Origin: Rhodoblastus acidophilus
GTDB taxonomy: Bacteria; Pseudomonadota; Alphaproteobacteria; Rhizobiales; Beijerinckiaceae
Assembly: GCF_025961575.1 (NCBI RefSeq)
Contig: NZ_JAOQNX010000010.1
Span: 98,043-162,042 of the forward strand
Direction of reading: 5' to 3'
Length of the DNA: 64,000 bases
Positions within the stretch are counted from its first letter, which is position 1. Every line of letters begins with the position of its first letter. The position numbers and the translations under genes are program-made. The notes below the pieces were generated by a model. The model saw nothing but the letters and a program-made list of their open reading frames with translations. It did no database searches and had not been told where the DNA came from. Below, in pieces: positions 8,221 through 18,169 of this stretch.

Positions 8221-10584
8221 TCATTCCGTCTCGATCGTCGCCTCGGCCGGCGCGCGAAGAGTCCAGCGCACGCCGGTCTCGGAATAGTCGATCGCCACCT
8301 CGCCGCGCACCGCGCGCTCGACCATCTCGATCATCACCTTTTGCCCAAAACCTTTTCGCGTCGGCGGCTCCACCCTGGGGCCGCCGCTTTCCCGCCATTG
8401 CATGTGGAAGAACGTCCCGTCTTCGGCGGTTTTGGCGCTCCAGTCGATGCGCACCCGTCCGTCCTCGTTGCTGAGCGCGCCATATTTGGCGGCGTTGGTG
8501 GCGAGTTCGTGCAGCGCCATGCCGATCGCCTGCGCCGCGGCGGCGCCCAGCCGCAGTCTTGGGCCCGACAGCAGGATGCGCGCGTCGAGCAGATCGCGAA
8601 AAGGGTTGAGCTGGGCGCGGATCAGGCCCGCGGTGTCCACGCCCTTCCATTCGCTGGTGATCAGCAGGTCCTGGCTGGCCGCGAGCCCGGCGATGCGGTG
8701 CGACAGGTTCGCGGCGAAATTTTTCGGGTCGGCGCCCCGGGCCGACATGACCGCGATGGACTGGACCACGCTGAGCAGGTTTTTCGAGCGGTGGTTGACC
8801 TCGCCCATCAAAAAACGGATGTGCTCCTCCGCCAGTTTGCGCGCGGAAATGTCGTTGCGGATGGCGATGTACTGGCGGGGTTTGCCGCGATCGTCGAGGA
8901 AGGGGACGATGGTGGTGTCCACCCAATAGATTTCGCCGTCCTTGGCGCGGTTCCTGATCTCCCCGCGAAACGTCTTGCCGCTGGCGATGGTCGCCCAAAG
9001 CTCGTGGAAAAATTCCGGCGGATGAAACTCCGAATTGATCAGCGCGTGGGTGCGGCCGACAAGTTCCTCGCGCGTATATTTGGAGACCGCGCAGAACCTG
9101 TCGTTGACATAGGTGATGATTCCGCGCGGATCGGTGGTGGCGACGATGGCGTGCTCGTCGAGCGCGGCCTTGAGATCGGAAATCTCCTTCAGCGCGGCGC
9201 GCTCGGCGTCGAGCGCATTGGAGAGATGCGCGGTCTTGGCGGCGACCTCGCGGTCGAGGCTGGCGTTGGCCACGGCCAGACGATGCTGGACGCGACGCAA
9301 TTCGGCGAAGCGGCGGCGCGCGTCCAAAAACAGGAAGGCGGCGAGCGCCGTCACCACCGCGATGGTGAGCAGGGTGGTGAACTGCAGTTGCGCGCCGCGC
9401 CGGTCGACCGCCGCGCGGCTGGCGTCGATCCGGGCCTCCTCCAGGTCCTGCAAGGCGGCGACGGCGCGGCGCAGCTTTTCCGGCGTGGTCTTCATCGTGT
9501 TGGCGCGCATGACGGCGAGCGGGTCCTGGCCGGCCTGCTGCAGGTCCATTTCCGCGCGCAATTCGTCGAGCTTTTCGTCGGTGATCGCCTGGATGCGGCG
9601 CGCCTGTTCGCCGACCTCCGCATCGCCGGCCGTCCAGGCGTCGAGGCTGCGCGAGGTTTCGCGCAGATCACGCGCCGCCGCCTCGTAGGGCTCGAGATAG
9701 GCGCGCTCTCCGGTGAGCAGATAGCGGCGCGATTGCGCGGCGACGTCCTGCAGCGAACTCAGCAGCCGGGCGAGGCCGCCCACCATGTTGCTGGCCCGGC
9801 GGCTTGCGTCGAGGTCGCGCTTTTGGGCTTCGACCGCGACCAGCGAGGCCGCGACCAGCGCCGCGAGCGCGACGACGCTGACGACCGGCGCGGCGATCGG
9901 CAGCGCCCTGTCCAGTCCGGGGCGCTGCGCGCCGCCCAGGAGAATTCCGGTCGACAGCAGCAGCAGCGACGCCGCCGTGTGAACCGCCAGTCCGAACAGG
10001 GCGATGCGCGCCGTCGTGTCGACCGGCGTGAGCACGAAGAAGCCGAGCGTCGCGGTGAGCGCCAGCGCGATGCCGCCCACCGCCAGGGTCACGCGCAGCG
10101 CCACGGTCCAGCGTCCGCGCGCGCTCATCAGCGCCAGAGCGGTTCCGACGGCGACGAAGCTCAGCGAAGTCGCGACCGATGGCCGTCCGGGCAGGAAAGC
10201 GGCGGGATCGCGCAGCAGCAGATTGTCGACGCCGAGGTCGCGTCCGCTGGCGTATTCGAACAGGAACAGCGCGCCGATGAGGCCGGTGGCGACGCCGGGC
10301 GCCGCCTGCGCCAGGCGCGGAACCGTCTTGAAGGTCGCAAGAAAAAGGGAGAGCGCGCCGAGCGAAAGCCCAAAAGCGGTGTTGGGCTTCATCTGGGCGC
10401 CGGTCGGCAGCACCGTTTTCAAGAGGTCCAGGCCCTGCGCCCAGCCGATCAGCGCGGCGGCGGCGATGGCGAAGACGAGCAGCGCGCAGCCGCGCGCGGC
10501 CAGACATTGCGCGCGCGCCAGATCGGCGCGGGCCGCCGAAGGGCGGGGCAGACCGTATTCATCAGGTCCTGCTTCCCTTGCCAT
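8221..10584 (-). CDS. Membrane sensor histidine kinase, HWE type, with CHASE3-like and PAS domains
   Basis: A 787-residue protein. About seven or eight N-terminal membrane segments (roughly residues 25-245) precede a CHASE3-like region ([39 protein letters not shown], about 275-400) and a further membrane span ([17 protein letters not shown]). A PAS domain follows ([25 protein letters not shown]..., IAIRNDIS, about 470-590), then the kinase with the HRSKNLL phosphorylation motif, an N-box ([13 protein letters not shown]) and a C-terminal ATPase fold with RWTLRAP. HWE kinases often signal to single-domain or stress regulators. Met7 (10584) is chosen over the GTG at 10602 because a GAGAG box precedes it. 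Confidence 0.87.
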   Translation of the reverse strand: MAREAGPDEYGLPRPSAARADLARAQCLAARGCALLVFAIAAAALIGWAQGLDLLKTVLPTGAQMKPNTAFGLSLGALSLFLATFKTVPRLAQAAPGVATGLIGALFLFEYASGRDLGVDNLLLRDPAAFLPGRPSVATSLSFVAVGTALALMSARGRWTVALRVTLAVGGIALALTATLGFFVLTPVDTTARIALFGLAVHTAASLLLLSTGILLGGAQRPGLDRALPIAAPVVSVVALAALVAASLVAVEAQKRDLDASRRASNMVGGLARLLSSLQDVAAQSRRYLLTGERAYLEPYEAAARDLRETSRSLDAWTAGDAEVGEQARRIQAITDEKLDELRAEMDLQQAGQDPLAVMRANTMKTTPEKLRRAVAALQDLEEARIDASRAAVDRRGAQLQFTTLLTIAVVTALAAFLFLDARRRFAELRRVQHRLAVANASLDREVAAKTAHLSNALDAERAALKEISDLKAALDEHAIVATTDPRGIITYVNDRFCAVSKYTREELVGRTHALINSEFHPPEFFHELWATIASGKTFRGEIRNRAKDGEIYWVDTTIVPFLDDRGKPRQYIAIRNDISARKLAEEHIRFLMGEVNHRSKNLLSVVQSIAVMSARGADPKNFAANLSHRIAGLAASQDLLITSEWKGVDTAGLIRAQLNPFRDLLDARILLSGPRLRLGAAAAQAIGMALHELATNAAKYGALSNEDGRVRIDWSAKTAEDGTFFHMQWRESGGPRVEPPTRKGFGQKVMIEMVERAVRGEVAIDYSETGVRWTLRAPAEATIETE

Positions 10585-10753
10585 CCCGCCCGCTCTCTTC
10601 ACAAGGAGTTTTGCTCGCGCCGGAGCGAGCCTGGCAAGCCTGGCGAGGATTAGCCACGCTTTTCCAGAGAGTTAGTGCCCAGCGGAGATAAGCGTCCGAC
10701 TTGGGCGGCGTCAAGGCCGCCGCCCCGTCGACCAAGCTGACCCGGGGCCAGGC

Positions 10754-11317
10754 TTACGCGCCTTTCAGCTTCTTGTTGCACTCGCTGTAATAGCCGCCGC
10801 CCTTTTGAATCCATTTCAGGCCGCCATTGGCGCCGGTCGCCTTGTTGGCGTTGTACTGGTCGAGGCAGGTTTTCTGGATCGCCTTGCCGGGCTTTTCATT
10901 GGCATAGGCCGGGTTGACCGCGGTGGGGAAGACAGTTCCGCCGGCCGCCGGCGCCGGCGCCGGCGCGGGGGCCGCGGGTTTGGCGGCGGGTGCAGGGGCG
11001 GCGGCGGCGGGTGCGGCCGGCGGAGGCGGCGGCGCGGCGACCGGGGGCGCGGCCGGGGCCGGCGCGGCGGCGGGCGCGGGCGCAGCCGCGGGGGCGCCGC
11101 GCTCCGCCTTCAGTTGCGCCGCGCATTTCGAATAGAACTGCAGATAGGTGTCGCCGCCGAGCTGGTTGGCGGCCTTGGCCGCCTGATAGCGGGCGGCGCA
11201 TTCCTTGGTCACGTTCTCGGCGCGCGCGGGGCCGGCGAGGGCGAGCAGCGCGACGGCGCCGAGGGCAAGGGAATGACAGGCAAAAACTTTGCGGATGGGC
11301 GTTTTGCGGATTGACAT
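10754..11317 (-). CDS. Secreted protein with two similar domains joined by a Pro/Ala-rich linker
   Basis: A 187-residue protein with a signal peptide (ACHSLALGAVALLALAGPARAE, residues 13-34). Two short related units flank a ~65-residue Pro/Ala linker: KECAARYQAAKAANQLGG...YLQFYSKCAAQLK (about 38-70) and KTCLDQYNANKATGANGG...GYYSECNKKLK (about 148-186). Each has a Cys near its start and a Cys near its end, so each probably forms one disulfide in the periplasm. The repeat pattern resembles the PsiF/cysteine-pair repeat proteins seen in this order. Function unknown. Confidence 0.7.
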   Translation of the reverse strand: MSIRKTPIRKVFACHSLALGAVALLALAGPARAENVTKECAARYQAAKAANQLGGDTYLQFYSKCAAQLKAERGAPAAAPAPAAAPAPAAPPVAAPPPPPAAPAAAAPAPAAKPAAPAPAPAPAAGGTVFPTAVNPAYANEKPGKAIQKTCLDQYNANKATGANGGLKWIQKGGGYYSECNKKLKGA

Positions 11318-11481
11318 GGAAGCGTCTCCGAAAGCCGGGCCGCCCACGCGACGCCGGCATATGCGCAGCTTTGCGATTTTTTCGGCTGCGTCAATTGCGT
11401 TCGGTCACGGGCGAGCCGCCGGACCGGGCCGAATTTTGGACGGGGACGCTGAACCCGGACTGAACGCCGGCTCAAAGGAAA

Positions 11482-11510
11482 CCGGGGCGAAAACGCCCCG
11501 GAAAATTTTT
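11482..11510 (-). terminator. Hairpin after the cytoplasmic cyclophilin gene
   Basis: A perfect 8-base stem CCGGGGCG / CGCCCCGG with an AAAA loop lies just past the stop of the cyclophilin. The T run after it on the minus strand is short, so termination strength is uncertain; on the plus strand it is followed by AAAATTTTT. Confidence 0.6.
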
Positions 11511-11964
11511 AGGAAATCTTGGCCGAAATGATCTTGTCGGGATCGCGCACGGGCTCGCCGCGCTTGATCTTGTCGACATTCTCCATGCCCTCGATCACCT
11601 CGCCCCACACCGTATACTGACGGTCGAGGAAGCGGGCGTTGTCGAAGCAGATGAAGAACTGCGAATTCGCCGAATCCGGATTTTGCGCGCGGGCCATCGA
11701 GCAGGTGCCGCGCACATGCGGGGCCGCGTTGAACTCCTGCTTGAGATCGGGATATTTCGAGCCGCCGGTGCCGGTGCCCTTCGGGCAGCCGGTCTGCGCC
11801 ATAAAGCCGTCGATCACGCGGTGGAAGACGATGCCGTCATAAAACCCTTCGTTCACCAGCTTCTTGATGTGGGCGACGTGATTGGGGGCCAGTTCCGGCT
11901 TCATGCGGATCACCACCGTTCCCTTGGTGGTCTCCAGCGTCAACGTATTGCCTTCGTCGGACAT
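11509..11964 (-). CDS. Cytoplasmic cyclophilin-type peptidyl-prolyl isomerase
   Basis: A 151-residue single-domain cyclophilin that interconverts cis and trans prolyl bonds. It shows [22 protein letters not shown] (the catalytic Arg lies in FHRVI), [20 protein letters not shown], and the conserved [17 protein letters not shown]. There is no signal peptide, so it acts in the cytoplasm. It is the third gene of the coaD - cyclophilin - cyclophilin set on the minus strand, 27 bases after its exported paralogue. Cyclosporin-type sensitivity residue Trp is at YTVW, as in bacterial members. Confidence 0.93.
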   Translation of the reverse strand: MSDEGNTLTLETTKGTVVIRMKPELAPNHVAHIKKLVNEGFYDGIVFHRVIDGFMAQTGCPKGTGTGGSKYPDLKQEFNAAPHVRGTCSMARAQNPDSANSQFFICFDNARFLDRQYTVWGEVIEGMENVDKIKRGEPVRDPDKIISAKIS

Positions 11965-11991
11965 ATGCTTTCCTTTTCTACCCTACGGATT

Positions 11992-12555
11992 TCACTTTGC
12001 GTCAGCCGCCACCTTCAGGCTGACGATCTTGTCGGGATTTTGCGGGGGCTCGCCGCGCTTGATCTTGTCGACGAACTCCATGCCGGAGATCACTTCGCCC
12101 CAGACCGTGTACTGGCCGTTGAGGAACGGCGCCGGCGCGAAGCAGATGAAGAACTGGGAATTCGCCGAATTCGGCGAGCTCGAACGCGCCATGCCCAGCG
12201 TGCCGCGCTTAAAAGGCTCCTGGCTGAATTCGGCGGGGATGTTCGGCAGGTCGGAGCCGCCCATGCCCGTGCCGGTGGGGTCGCCGGTCTGCGCCATGAA
12301 CCCGTCGATCACGCGATGGAAGACGATGCCGTCGTAAAACCCTTTTCGCGTCAGCGCCTTGATCTGCGCGACATGTTTCGGCGCGAGATCCGGGCGCAGG
12401 CGGATGACCACGACGCCGTCCTTGAGCTGCAGGTAGAGCAGGTTTTCGGGATCGTCGGCGGCGCGCGCCGCGCCGGCGCCGGCCATGAGGCCCGCAAGCC
12501 CCAGCGCCAGGCCGGAGAAACGGCGGCGGTCGAGTTTCTTGCCGAAATTCATCAT
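11992..12555 (-). CDS. Exported cyclophilin-type peptidyl-prolyl isomerase with Tat-like signal
   Basis: A 187-residue paralogue of the next gene with an N-terminal extension. [24 protein letters not shown] (residues 9-32) looks like a twin-arginine signal peptide, so the enzyme should act in the periplasm. The core keeps [46 protein letters not shown] and [17 protein letters not shown]. Its start codon overlaps the coaD stop by four bases, and an AGGAC box within coaD serves it, so the two are translationally coupled. Confidence 0.9.
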   Translation of the reverse strand: MMNFGKKLDRRRFSGLALGLAGLMAGAGAARAADDPENLLYLQLKDGVVVIRLRPDLAPKHVAQIKALTRKGFYDGIVFHRVIDGFMAQTGDPTGTGMGGSDLPNIPAEFSQEPFKRGTLGMARSSSPNSANSQFFICFAPAPFLNGQYTVWGEVISGMEFVDKIKRGEPPQNPDKIVSLKVAADAK

Positions 12556-13070
12556 TTTTGGTCCTTTCGAGCGAAAAGAGCGGCTTTGCGACTGAGGGCC
12601 TCCACCACCGCCGGCGGCGCGAAGGCGGTGACGTCGCCGCCCATCAGCGCGATCTGGCGCACCAGGGTGGCGGTGATGTGGCGCACATTCAGCCCGGCGG
12701 GCAGGAACATTGTCTGAACCTCCGGGGCCATCACCCCGTTCATGCCGGCCATCGACATTTCATAGTCGAAATCCGTGCCGTCGCGCAGGCCGCGCACGAT
12801 GACGCCCGCTCCATTTTGCCGGGCGGCGTCCACGGCGAGGCCGTTAAAGCTGGTGACCACGAGTTCGCAGCTCTTTGCCCTTGCGTCCTCGGCGCAGACG
12901 ATTTTCAGCAGGGCGGCGCGCTCCTCGACGGAAAACAGCGGCGTCTTGCCGGGATGGGCGCCGATGGCGACCACAAGCCGGTCGCACAGGCCCATGGCCG
13001 CGCGGATGACGTCGATATGACCGTTGGTGACGGGGTCGAACGACCCCGTGTAGAGGGCGACGCGGATCAT
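12552..13070 (-). CDS. coaD: Phosphopantetheine adenylyltransferase
   Basis: A 172-residue enzyme of coenzyme A synthesis that transfers AMP from ATP to 4'-phosphopantetheine. The nucleotidyltransferase motif [11 protein letters not shown] (residues 8-18) is intact, as are [16 protein letters not shown] and [21 protein letters not shown]. The C-terminal ISSS motif of enterobacterial enzymes is replaced by [10 protein letters not shown], a variant seen in related alphaproteobacteria. Length fits the family. It starts a three-gene minus-strand group with the two cyclophilins, an arrangement widespread in Hyphomicrobiales. Confidence 0.95.
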   Translation of the reverse strand: MIRVALYTGSFDPVTNGHIDVIRAAMGLCDRLVVAIGAHPGKTPLFSVEERAALLKIVCAEDARAKSCELVVTSFNGLAVDAARQNGAGVIVRGLRDGTDFDYEMSMAGMNGVMAPEVQTMFLPAGLNVRHITATLVRQIALMGGDVTAFAPPAVVEALSRKAALFARKDQK

Positions 13071-13433
13071 GGCGCATCGTTAGCGGAGGCGGCGCGTCCG
13101 CGCAATGGCGGGATGCGCGGCGCAGGCTTCAAGTCCCGAGGCATGTGCGGACTCTCGGACGTGGTCGCGCCGTCGCGCCGGCAAGGCGGGAGCGACCTGA
13201 AAATCGTCCGATGACAAGCGACAAAAATAAAAACACGGGCGCGCCCGCGCGAGCTTACGTTACGTGGATCAACTTTTGATGACAAAGACTTGCCGGGCCA
13301 GGGGTCGCGCATGTTTCGCACAAGATTAGGCGTCCACCAACTTTAGCCAAACCGAACTTTTCACAGTTCGCCGACGCGTGGAGAGGTCGGCGTTGGAGCT
13401 CAATTCTCCACGGAAGGCATTGGAGACCTCACC
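13071..13433. promoter_or_regulatory. Divergent upstream region of coaD and the chemotaxis operon
   Basis: About 360 bases without a gene. It should carry the promoter of the long chemotaxis operon to the right and of coaD to the left. A short dyad ATCAA-CTT-TTGAT lies at 13268-13280 and a GC-rich palindrome around 13240. No sigma-factor boxes could be assigned with confidence. Confidence 0.4.
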
Positions 13434-15347
13434 ATGGCGTTGGCCAAGAAACAGAGCATGTCGGCGTCCCCCCGAATGGAGGCCGCCGAATCGGGCGGAC
13501 ACACGCTCGCCGCCGAAGCCCAGAAACGCCGCGCGCGCACCTTCGCCCGCCACCAGAAGGCGGCGGAGCGGATCGCTTCGGCGACAGGCGAACTCTCCGC
13601 CGGCATCGCCGAGGCGACGTCCGCGGTCGAGGAGCTGCGCAAGGCGGCCGAGCAGATCGCGCAAGGCGCGGAGGAAGCCGCCAGCGGCGCGCAACAATCG
13701 CTGAAGGCGGTCAACCACGGCCGCAACCTGATCCAGGGCGCCAAGGAGGCCGCCGACACCTCGCTCAAGAAGACCGAGGCCCTGCAAACCCTGTGCGGCG
13801 ATGTCACCGTGCAGATCAAGGCGTCGATCGAGGCGATCGGCAAGGCCGCCGATCGCCAGGTCGCCTCGGTCAAGCTGATCGAGGAGCTGGACCGTCAGGC
13901 CACGACCGTCGGCGAGGTGGTCAAGGCCGTCGCGCGCATCGCCGACCAGACCAATCTGCTGGCGCTCAACGCCGCCATCGAGGCGGCGCGGGCCGGCCAG
14001 CACGGCAAGGGCTTTGCGGTGGTCGCCGACGAAGTGCGCACGCTCGCGGAAACCAGCGAGAAATCGGCGCGCGACATCCAGGACCTGATCGCGCAAATCC
14101 AGAACGACGTGAAGGTGATCGCCGAAGGCATCAACACTGCTGCGGGCGCCGCGCGCAGCGAGGCCGAAAAGGGCAAGCTGGTCGTCGACAATCTCGAGCA
14201 GGTGCGCCAGGACATGCAATTGGTGGTCAACGGCTGCAAGGAGATTTCCGCCGTCAACGACCAGGCCTTCCTCGCCGCCAATGAAGCGCAGAAGGGCTCC
14301 GAGATCATCGCCGCCGCCGCGGAGGAGCAAGGCGCCGCGAGCGAGGAGGCCAACAAGACCATCGCCCAGCAGGCCGGCGCGCTGAACCAGAGCGAGCAGG
14401 CCGCGCAGGAGCTGGCGGAATTGTCCGAGGAGCTGAAGAACAGCTCGAACATCGCCAAGAGCGCCGAGGAGGTCGCCGCCGCGGCCGAGGAATTGTCGAG
14501 CGCCATCGAGGAGATCAATCGCGCCTCCTCGCAGATCATGACCGCGCTGGAGCAGATCAGCAAGGGCGCGCAGCAGCAGGGCGCGGCGACCCAGCAATCG
14601 GCGGCCGCCATCGGCCAGATCGAAAAAAGCGCCGCCGAGTCGCAGGCGCGCGCGCAGGAGAGCCTGGGCCGGGCCGAGGCCACGGCGAAGCTGATCGGAC
14701 AAACCATCGGCGGCGTCAACGAACTGATCAGCGGCGTTCTGGCCTCGGTCGAAGCCGGGCGCGCCAATCGCGATCAGGTTTCGGCGCTGGAGCAGGTGAG
14801 CCGCCGCATCGACAAGATCGTTGACGCCATCAACAATGTTTCGATCCAGACCAATATGCTCGCGGTGAACGGTTCGGTCGAGGCCGCGCGCGCCGGCGAG
14901 TTTGGCAAGGGATTCGCCGTGGTCTCCACCGACATCCGCAATCTCGCCCGCGATTCCGCCGAGAACGCCGAGCGGATCAAGGATACGGTGAAGTCGATCC
15001 AGGACATGATCGTCACCGTGCGCGGCGACCTCGGCGAGATCAGCGATTCCGCGTCGAGCGAGGTCGAGAAGAATCGCGTCATCGCCGCCAATCTCGAGAC
15101 GATCTCGCGCGACGTCCAGGAGGTGCTGGCGGGCAACAAGGACGTGCTCGACGGCGCCGCGGAGATCGCGCGCGTGGTGCGCGAGGTGCAATCGGGCGTG
15201 GAGCGCATCGCCTCCGCCGCCGGACAGGCGACAAGGGCTTCGGGCGAGGCGTCGAACGCCGCGCGCGAACAGTCCAAGGGGGCCGAGCAACTCGCGGCGG
15301 CCGTCGAGGAAATCGCTTCGCTCGCCGACGAATTGCAGGCGGCGTGA
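13434..15347 (+). CDS. Cytoplasmic methyl-accepting chemotaxis protein with two signalling tips
   Basis: A 637-residue, almost wholly helical protein with no membrane segment or sensor domain. It has two MCP hairpin tips: [38 protein letters not shown] (about residues 180-215) and [38 protein letters not shown] (about 467-505). The rest is heptad coiled coil rich in Gln/Glu pairs such as [13 protein letters not shown] that look like methylation sites. It leads the chemotaxis operon and is 27 bases from the triple CheW gene. With ParA downstream, it probably nucleates a cytoplasmic chemosensory array. A GGAG box eight bases upstream sets the start. Confidence 0.9.
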   Translation: MALAKKQSMSASPRMEAAESGGHTLAAEAQKRRARTFARHQKAAERIASATGELSAGIAEATSAVEELRKAAEQIAQGAEEAASGAQQSLKAVNHGRNLIQGAKEAADTSLKKTEALQTLCGDVTVQIKASIEAIGKAADRQVASVKLIEELDRQATTVGEVVKAVARIADQTNLLALNAAIEAARAGQHGKGFAVVADEVRTLAETSEKSARDIQDLIAQIQNDVKVIAEGINTAAGAARSEAEKGKLVVDNLEQVRQDMQLVVNGCKEISAVNDQAFLAANEAQKGSEIIAAAAEEQGAASEEANKTIAQQAGALNQSEQAAQELAELSEELKNSSNIAKSAEEVAAAAEELSSAIEEINRASSQIMTALEQISKGAQQQGAATQQSAAAIGQIEKSAAESQARAQESLGRAEATAKLIGQTIGGVNELISGVLASVEAGRANRDQVSALEQVSRRIDKIVDAINNVSIQTNMLAVNGSVEAARAGEFGKGFAVVSTDIRNLARDSAENAERIKDTVKSIQDMIVTVRGDLGEISDSASSEVEKNRVIAANLETISRDVQEVLAGNKDVLDGAAEIARVVREVQSGVERIASAAGQATRASGEASNAAREQSKGAEQLAAAVEEIASLADELQAA

Positions 15348-15374
15348 CCTCCGTCCAACCCATAGGAGGTCATC

Positions 15375-16955
15375 ATGTCCGCTGTTGCAGAAGCGCTCGA
15401 AACGCTCAAGGCGGAATTCGCGCCCGAGCAGGCCGCGCGCGAACGGGAAGAGGCAAGCGCCGCCGACGCCAGGCAGTTCGTGATCTTCCACGTCGAGGGG
15501 GAGCGCTTCGGCGTTTCCCTTTCCGAGGTGCAGGAGATCATCCGCGTCCCCGAGGTCGTGCGCATGCCGCTCAGCCCGGTCTCGCTGGAGGGGCTGGCCA
15601 ATTTGCGCGGAAACGTGCTGCCGGTGCTCAATCTCCGCCAGGTCTTCGGCTTTCCCGCCGTGCTCAACGACGACAGCACCCGCGTCGTCGTCCTCAACCA
15701 TGAACGTCCGGTCGGCCTGATCGTCGACCGCATGGCCAATGTCGTCACCGTCGAGCCCGACAGGATCGAACAGGCCTCGACCATCCGTTCTTCGATCGAT
15801 GTGGATTTTGTCTCCGGCATGATCAAGGAGACCGACGGACGGTCGATGGTGATCATCCTCAACTCTCGCCAGATCGTCGGGAACGAATTTGTCGGGCGGC
15901 TCGACCGCGCGGCCAGCGCCAGCCATGACAGCGCACAGGCCGCGGAAACCCGGGAGGCCGGGAGCGAAGCCGCCGACGCCGAGGAGGACCAGCTCGTCAG
16001 TTTCGAAGTGGCGGGCCAGGAATATGCCTTCCCCATCGAGATGGTGAAGGAGATCGTGCAATTGCCCGATCACATCACCGAAGTTCCCAACACGGCGGGC
16101 CATATTCTCGGCGTGATCACGCTGCGCAACCGGCTGCTGCCGCTGGTGTCGCTGCGCGCCTTTTTCGGCATGCGCCAGGAGCCGCTGACGGAGGCCAACA
16201 AGGTCGTCGTCATCGCGCTCGACGACAGCGGCGACGCGTCCGTCGGCGTGGTGATGGACTCGATCCGCGCCGTGTTGCGCGTCAAGCGCGACGAGGTCGA
16301 GGAGGTTCCGGAACTGTTGCGGGGCAGGGGCGACAATATCGCCTCGATCTGCCGTCTCGACGAGGGGCGGCGGCTGGTCTCCGTCCTCTCGGCGGACTCC
16401 ATGTTCGATCGCGCGGAAATCGACAAGTTGCGCCAGAGCGGAGACGAAGACATGAGCGCCAGCCATCTCGCGGCGGTGACATCGACCGACGCCGTGGACG
16501 AAGAGCAATTCGTCGTGTTCCGGCTCAAGGGCGAGGAATATGGCGTGCGCATTGATGCGGTGCAGGAGATCGTGCGCGTGCCGCCGGAGCTGACGCGCAT
16601 CCCCAACACGCCCGATTTCATCGAAGGCGTGATCAACCTGCGCGGCGCGGTGCTGCCGGTCGTCGACCAGCGCCGTCGCTTCCGCATGGAAGGCGTCGAG
16701 CGCAACGACCGCCAGCGCATCATGGTGTTCACGCTTGACGGGGTGAAGACCGGATTCATCGTCGACTTCGTCTCCGAGGTGCGCCGGATTCCGCTCAGCG
16801 CCATCGCGCCCGCGCCCGAATTGTCCGAGGAACAGCGGCGCATCATCCGCAAGGTCGCCAATCTCGAAAAGGAGAAGCGGATGATCCTGCTGCTCGACGT
16901 GGTGCAATTGCTCAACGCCGACGAACTCCGGGTCATGCAGTCCAGCATGCACTGA
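15375..16955 (+). CDS. Triple CheW-domain coupling protein
   Basis: A 526-residue protein made of three CheW domains in a row. Each has the opening strand and core motif: FVIFHVEGERFGVSLSEVQEIIRVP...LEGLANLRGNVLPVLNLR (about 35-170), LVSFEVAGQEYAFPIEMVKEIVQLP...ILGVITLRNRLLPLVSLR (about 205-345), and FVVFRLKGEEYGVRIDAVQEIVRVP...IEGVINLRGAVLPVVDQR (about 378-515). CheW bridges CheA and the MCP tip. No single-domain CheW is seen in the operon, so this protein probably supplies all coupling and may match the two tips of the preceding MCP. An AGGAGG box precedes the start. Confidence 0.92.
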   Translation: MSAVAEALETLKAEFAPEQAAREREEASAADARQFVIFHVEGERFGVSLSEVQEIIRVPEVVRMPLSPVSLEGLANLRGNVLPVLNLRQVFGFPAVLNDDSTRVVVLNHERPVGLIVDRMANVVTVEPDRIEQASTIRSSIDVDFVSGMIKETDGRSMVIILNSRQIVGNEFVGRLDRAASASHDSAQAAETREAGSEAADAEEDQLVSFEVAGQEYAFPIEMVKEIVQLPDHITEVPNTAGHILGVITLRNRLLPLVSLRAFFGMRQEPLTEANKVVVIALDDSGDASVGVVMDSIRAVLRVKRDEVEEVPELLRGRGDNIASICRLDEGRRLVSVLSADSMFDRAEIDKLRQSGDEDMSASHLAAVTSTDAVDEEQFVVFRLKGEEYGVRIDAVQEIVRVPPELTRIPNTPDFIEGVINLRGAVLPVVDQRRRFRMEGVERNDRQRIMVFTLDGVKTGFIVDFVSEVRRIPLSAIAPAPELSEEQRRIIRKVANLEKEKRMILLLDVVQLLNADELRVMQSSMH

Positions 16956-17071
16956 TCGAGCGCATGATCCCCAAAGGCGGCGCCGGCTCTTGGACGAGAT
17001 CATGCGCAAAACCCGATGCCGGCCGCGCCTGTTCCGCGCGGCCGGCGCCACCCTCACATCGCGGTCTTTCC

Positions 17072-18169
17072 ATGATCAAAGTTCTCGTCGTCGATGACTC
17101 CGCCCTGATGCGCAAACACCTGACGCAATTGCTGGAGTCCGCCGGCGGTTTTTCGCCCCGCGCCGTTCGCAACGGCGCCGAGGCGCTCGCCGCGCTCGAG
17201 GAAGCGGAATTCGATGTCGTCACGCTCGACATCAACATGCCGGTGATGGACGGATTGACCTGTTTATCGCGCATCATGACCGCCAATCCCAAGCCGGTGG
17301 TGATGGTGTCGTCGCTGACGCAGGAGGGCGCCGAAGCCACGCTTCAGGCGCTGAGCCTCGGCGCGGTCGATTATGTGCAAAAGCCCGACGGCACCATTTC
17401 GCTGTCCATCGAGGTGATCGAGCGCGAACTGATTTCGAAGATCAGAGCCGCCGCGCGCGCAAAACCCCGTCGCGCCCTGGGGTTGCGCAGCCGCATCGTC
17501 CAGGCGCAGGACCGGACCCGCGCCGCCGCTCCCGCTTCATCCGCGAGCCTCGCGGTCGGCGCGCCCGGCCTGGTGCTGGTCGGCGTCTCCACCGGCGGCC
17601 CCGGCGCGCTTGAAGATATTCTGCCGCGCCTGCCGAAGACTTTTCCCTGGCCGATCATCGTCGCCCAGCACATGCCGGCGTCCTTCACCGGCGTGTTCGC
17701 GCGCCGCATGAACGACATTTGCGATCTCGAGGTCATGGAGGTCGCGCGGCAAACCCCGGTGGAGCCGGGGCGGGTCTATCTCGCCAGAGGCGACGCCGAC
17801 CTGCTCGTCACCCGGCGCGGCTCCGGCTATTCGGCGACGCCGGTGCCCGCCAGCCGCGACCACATCTGGCACCCGAGCGTGGAGCGTCTGGTCGAGAGCG
17901 CGCTCGAGGTCGCGCCCGCCAACCGGCTGATCGGCGTGCAGCTCACCGGCATGGGCCACGACGGCGCCGCCGCCATGGCGAATGTGAAAAAGCGCGGCGG
18001 CCTGACCATCGCCCAGGACGAGGCCTCCAGCGTCGTGTTCGGCATGCCCGCCGAACTGATCGCGCGCGGCGGCGCCTCGCTCATTCTGCCATGCGACGCC
18101 ATCGCCGGCCAGCTCAACGCCTGGCTCGGGGTCGCGCGGGAGCGGGGAGGACGCGTCAATGCTCGTTAG
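17072..18169 (+). CDS. cheB: Chemotaxis protein-glutamate methylesterase/glutaminase
   Basis: A 365-residue response regulator-methylesterase. The receiver domain (residues 1-125) has VVDDSALMRK and the phospho-acceptor in TLDINMPVMDG. The esterase domain (about 170-360) keeps the triad motifs: Ser in GVSTGGPGAL, His in AQHMPASFTGVFA and Asp in GMGHDGA. It removes methyl groups from MCP glutamates and deamidates glutamines. The start at 17072 begins the receiver fold (MIKVLVVDDS); the longer frame upstream adds an unlikely Arg/Pro tail. Its 3' end overlaps the HEAT gene by 11 bases. Confidence 0.95.
   Translation: MIKVLVVDDSALMRKHLTQLLESAGGFSPRAVRNGAEALAALEEAEFDVVTLDINMPVMDGLTCLSRIMTANPKPVVMVSSLTQEGAEATLQALSLGAVDYVQKPDGTISLSIEVIERELISKIRAAARAKPRRALGLRSRIVQAQDRTRAAAPASSASLAVGAPGLVLVGVSTGGPGALEDILPRLPKTFPWPIIVAQHMPASFTGVFARRMNDICDLEVMEVARQTPVEPGRVYLARGDADLLVTRRGSGYSATPVPASRDHIWHPSVERLVESALEVAPANRLIGVQLTGMGHDGAAAMANVKKRGGLTIAQDEASSVVFGMPAELIARGGASLILPCDAIAGQLNAWLGVARERGGRVNAR

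Noticed and set aside
13326..17057. A 1243-codon open frame on the minus strand across the MCP and CheW genes
   Set aside because: It is the antisense shadow of two clear chemotaxis genes, caused by high GC; its sequence is rich in Arg, Asp, His and Leu and has no family features.
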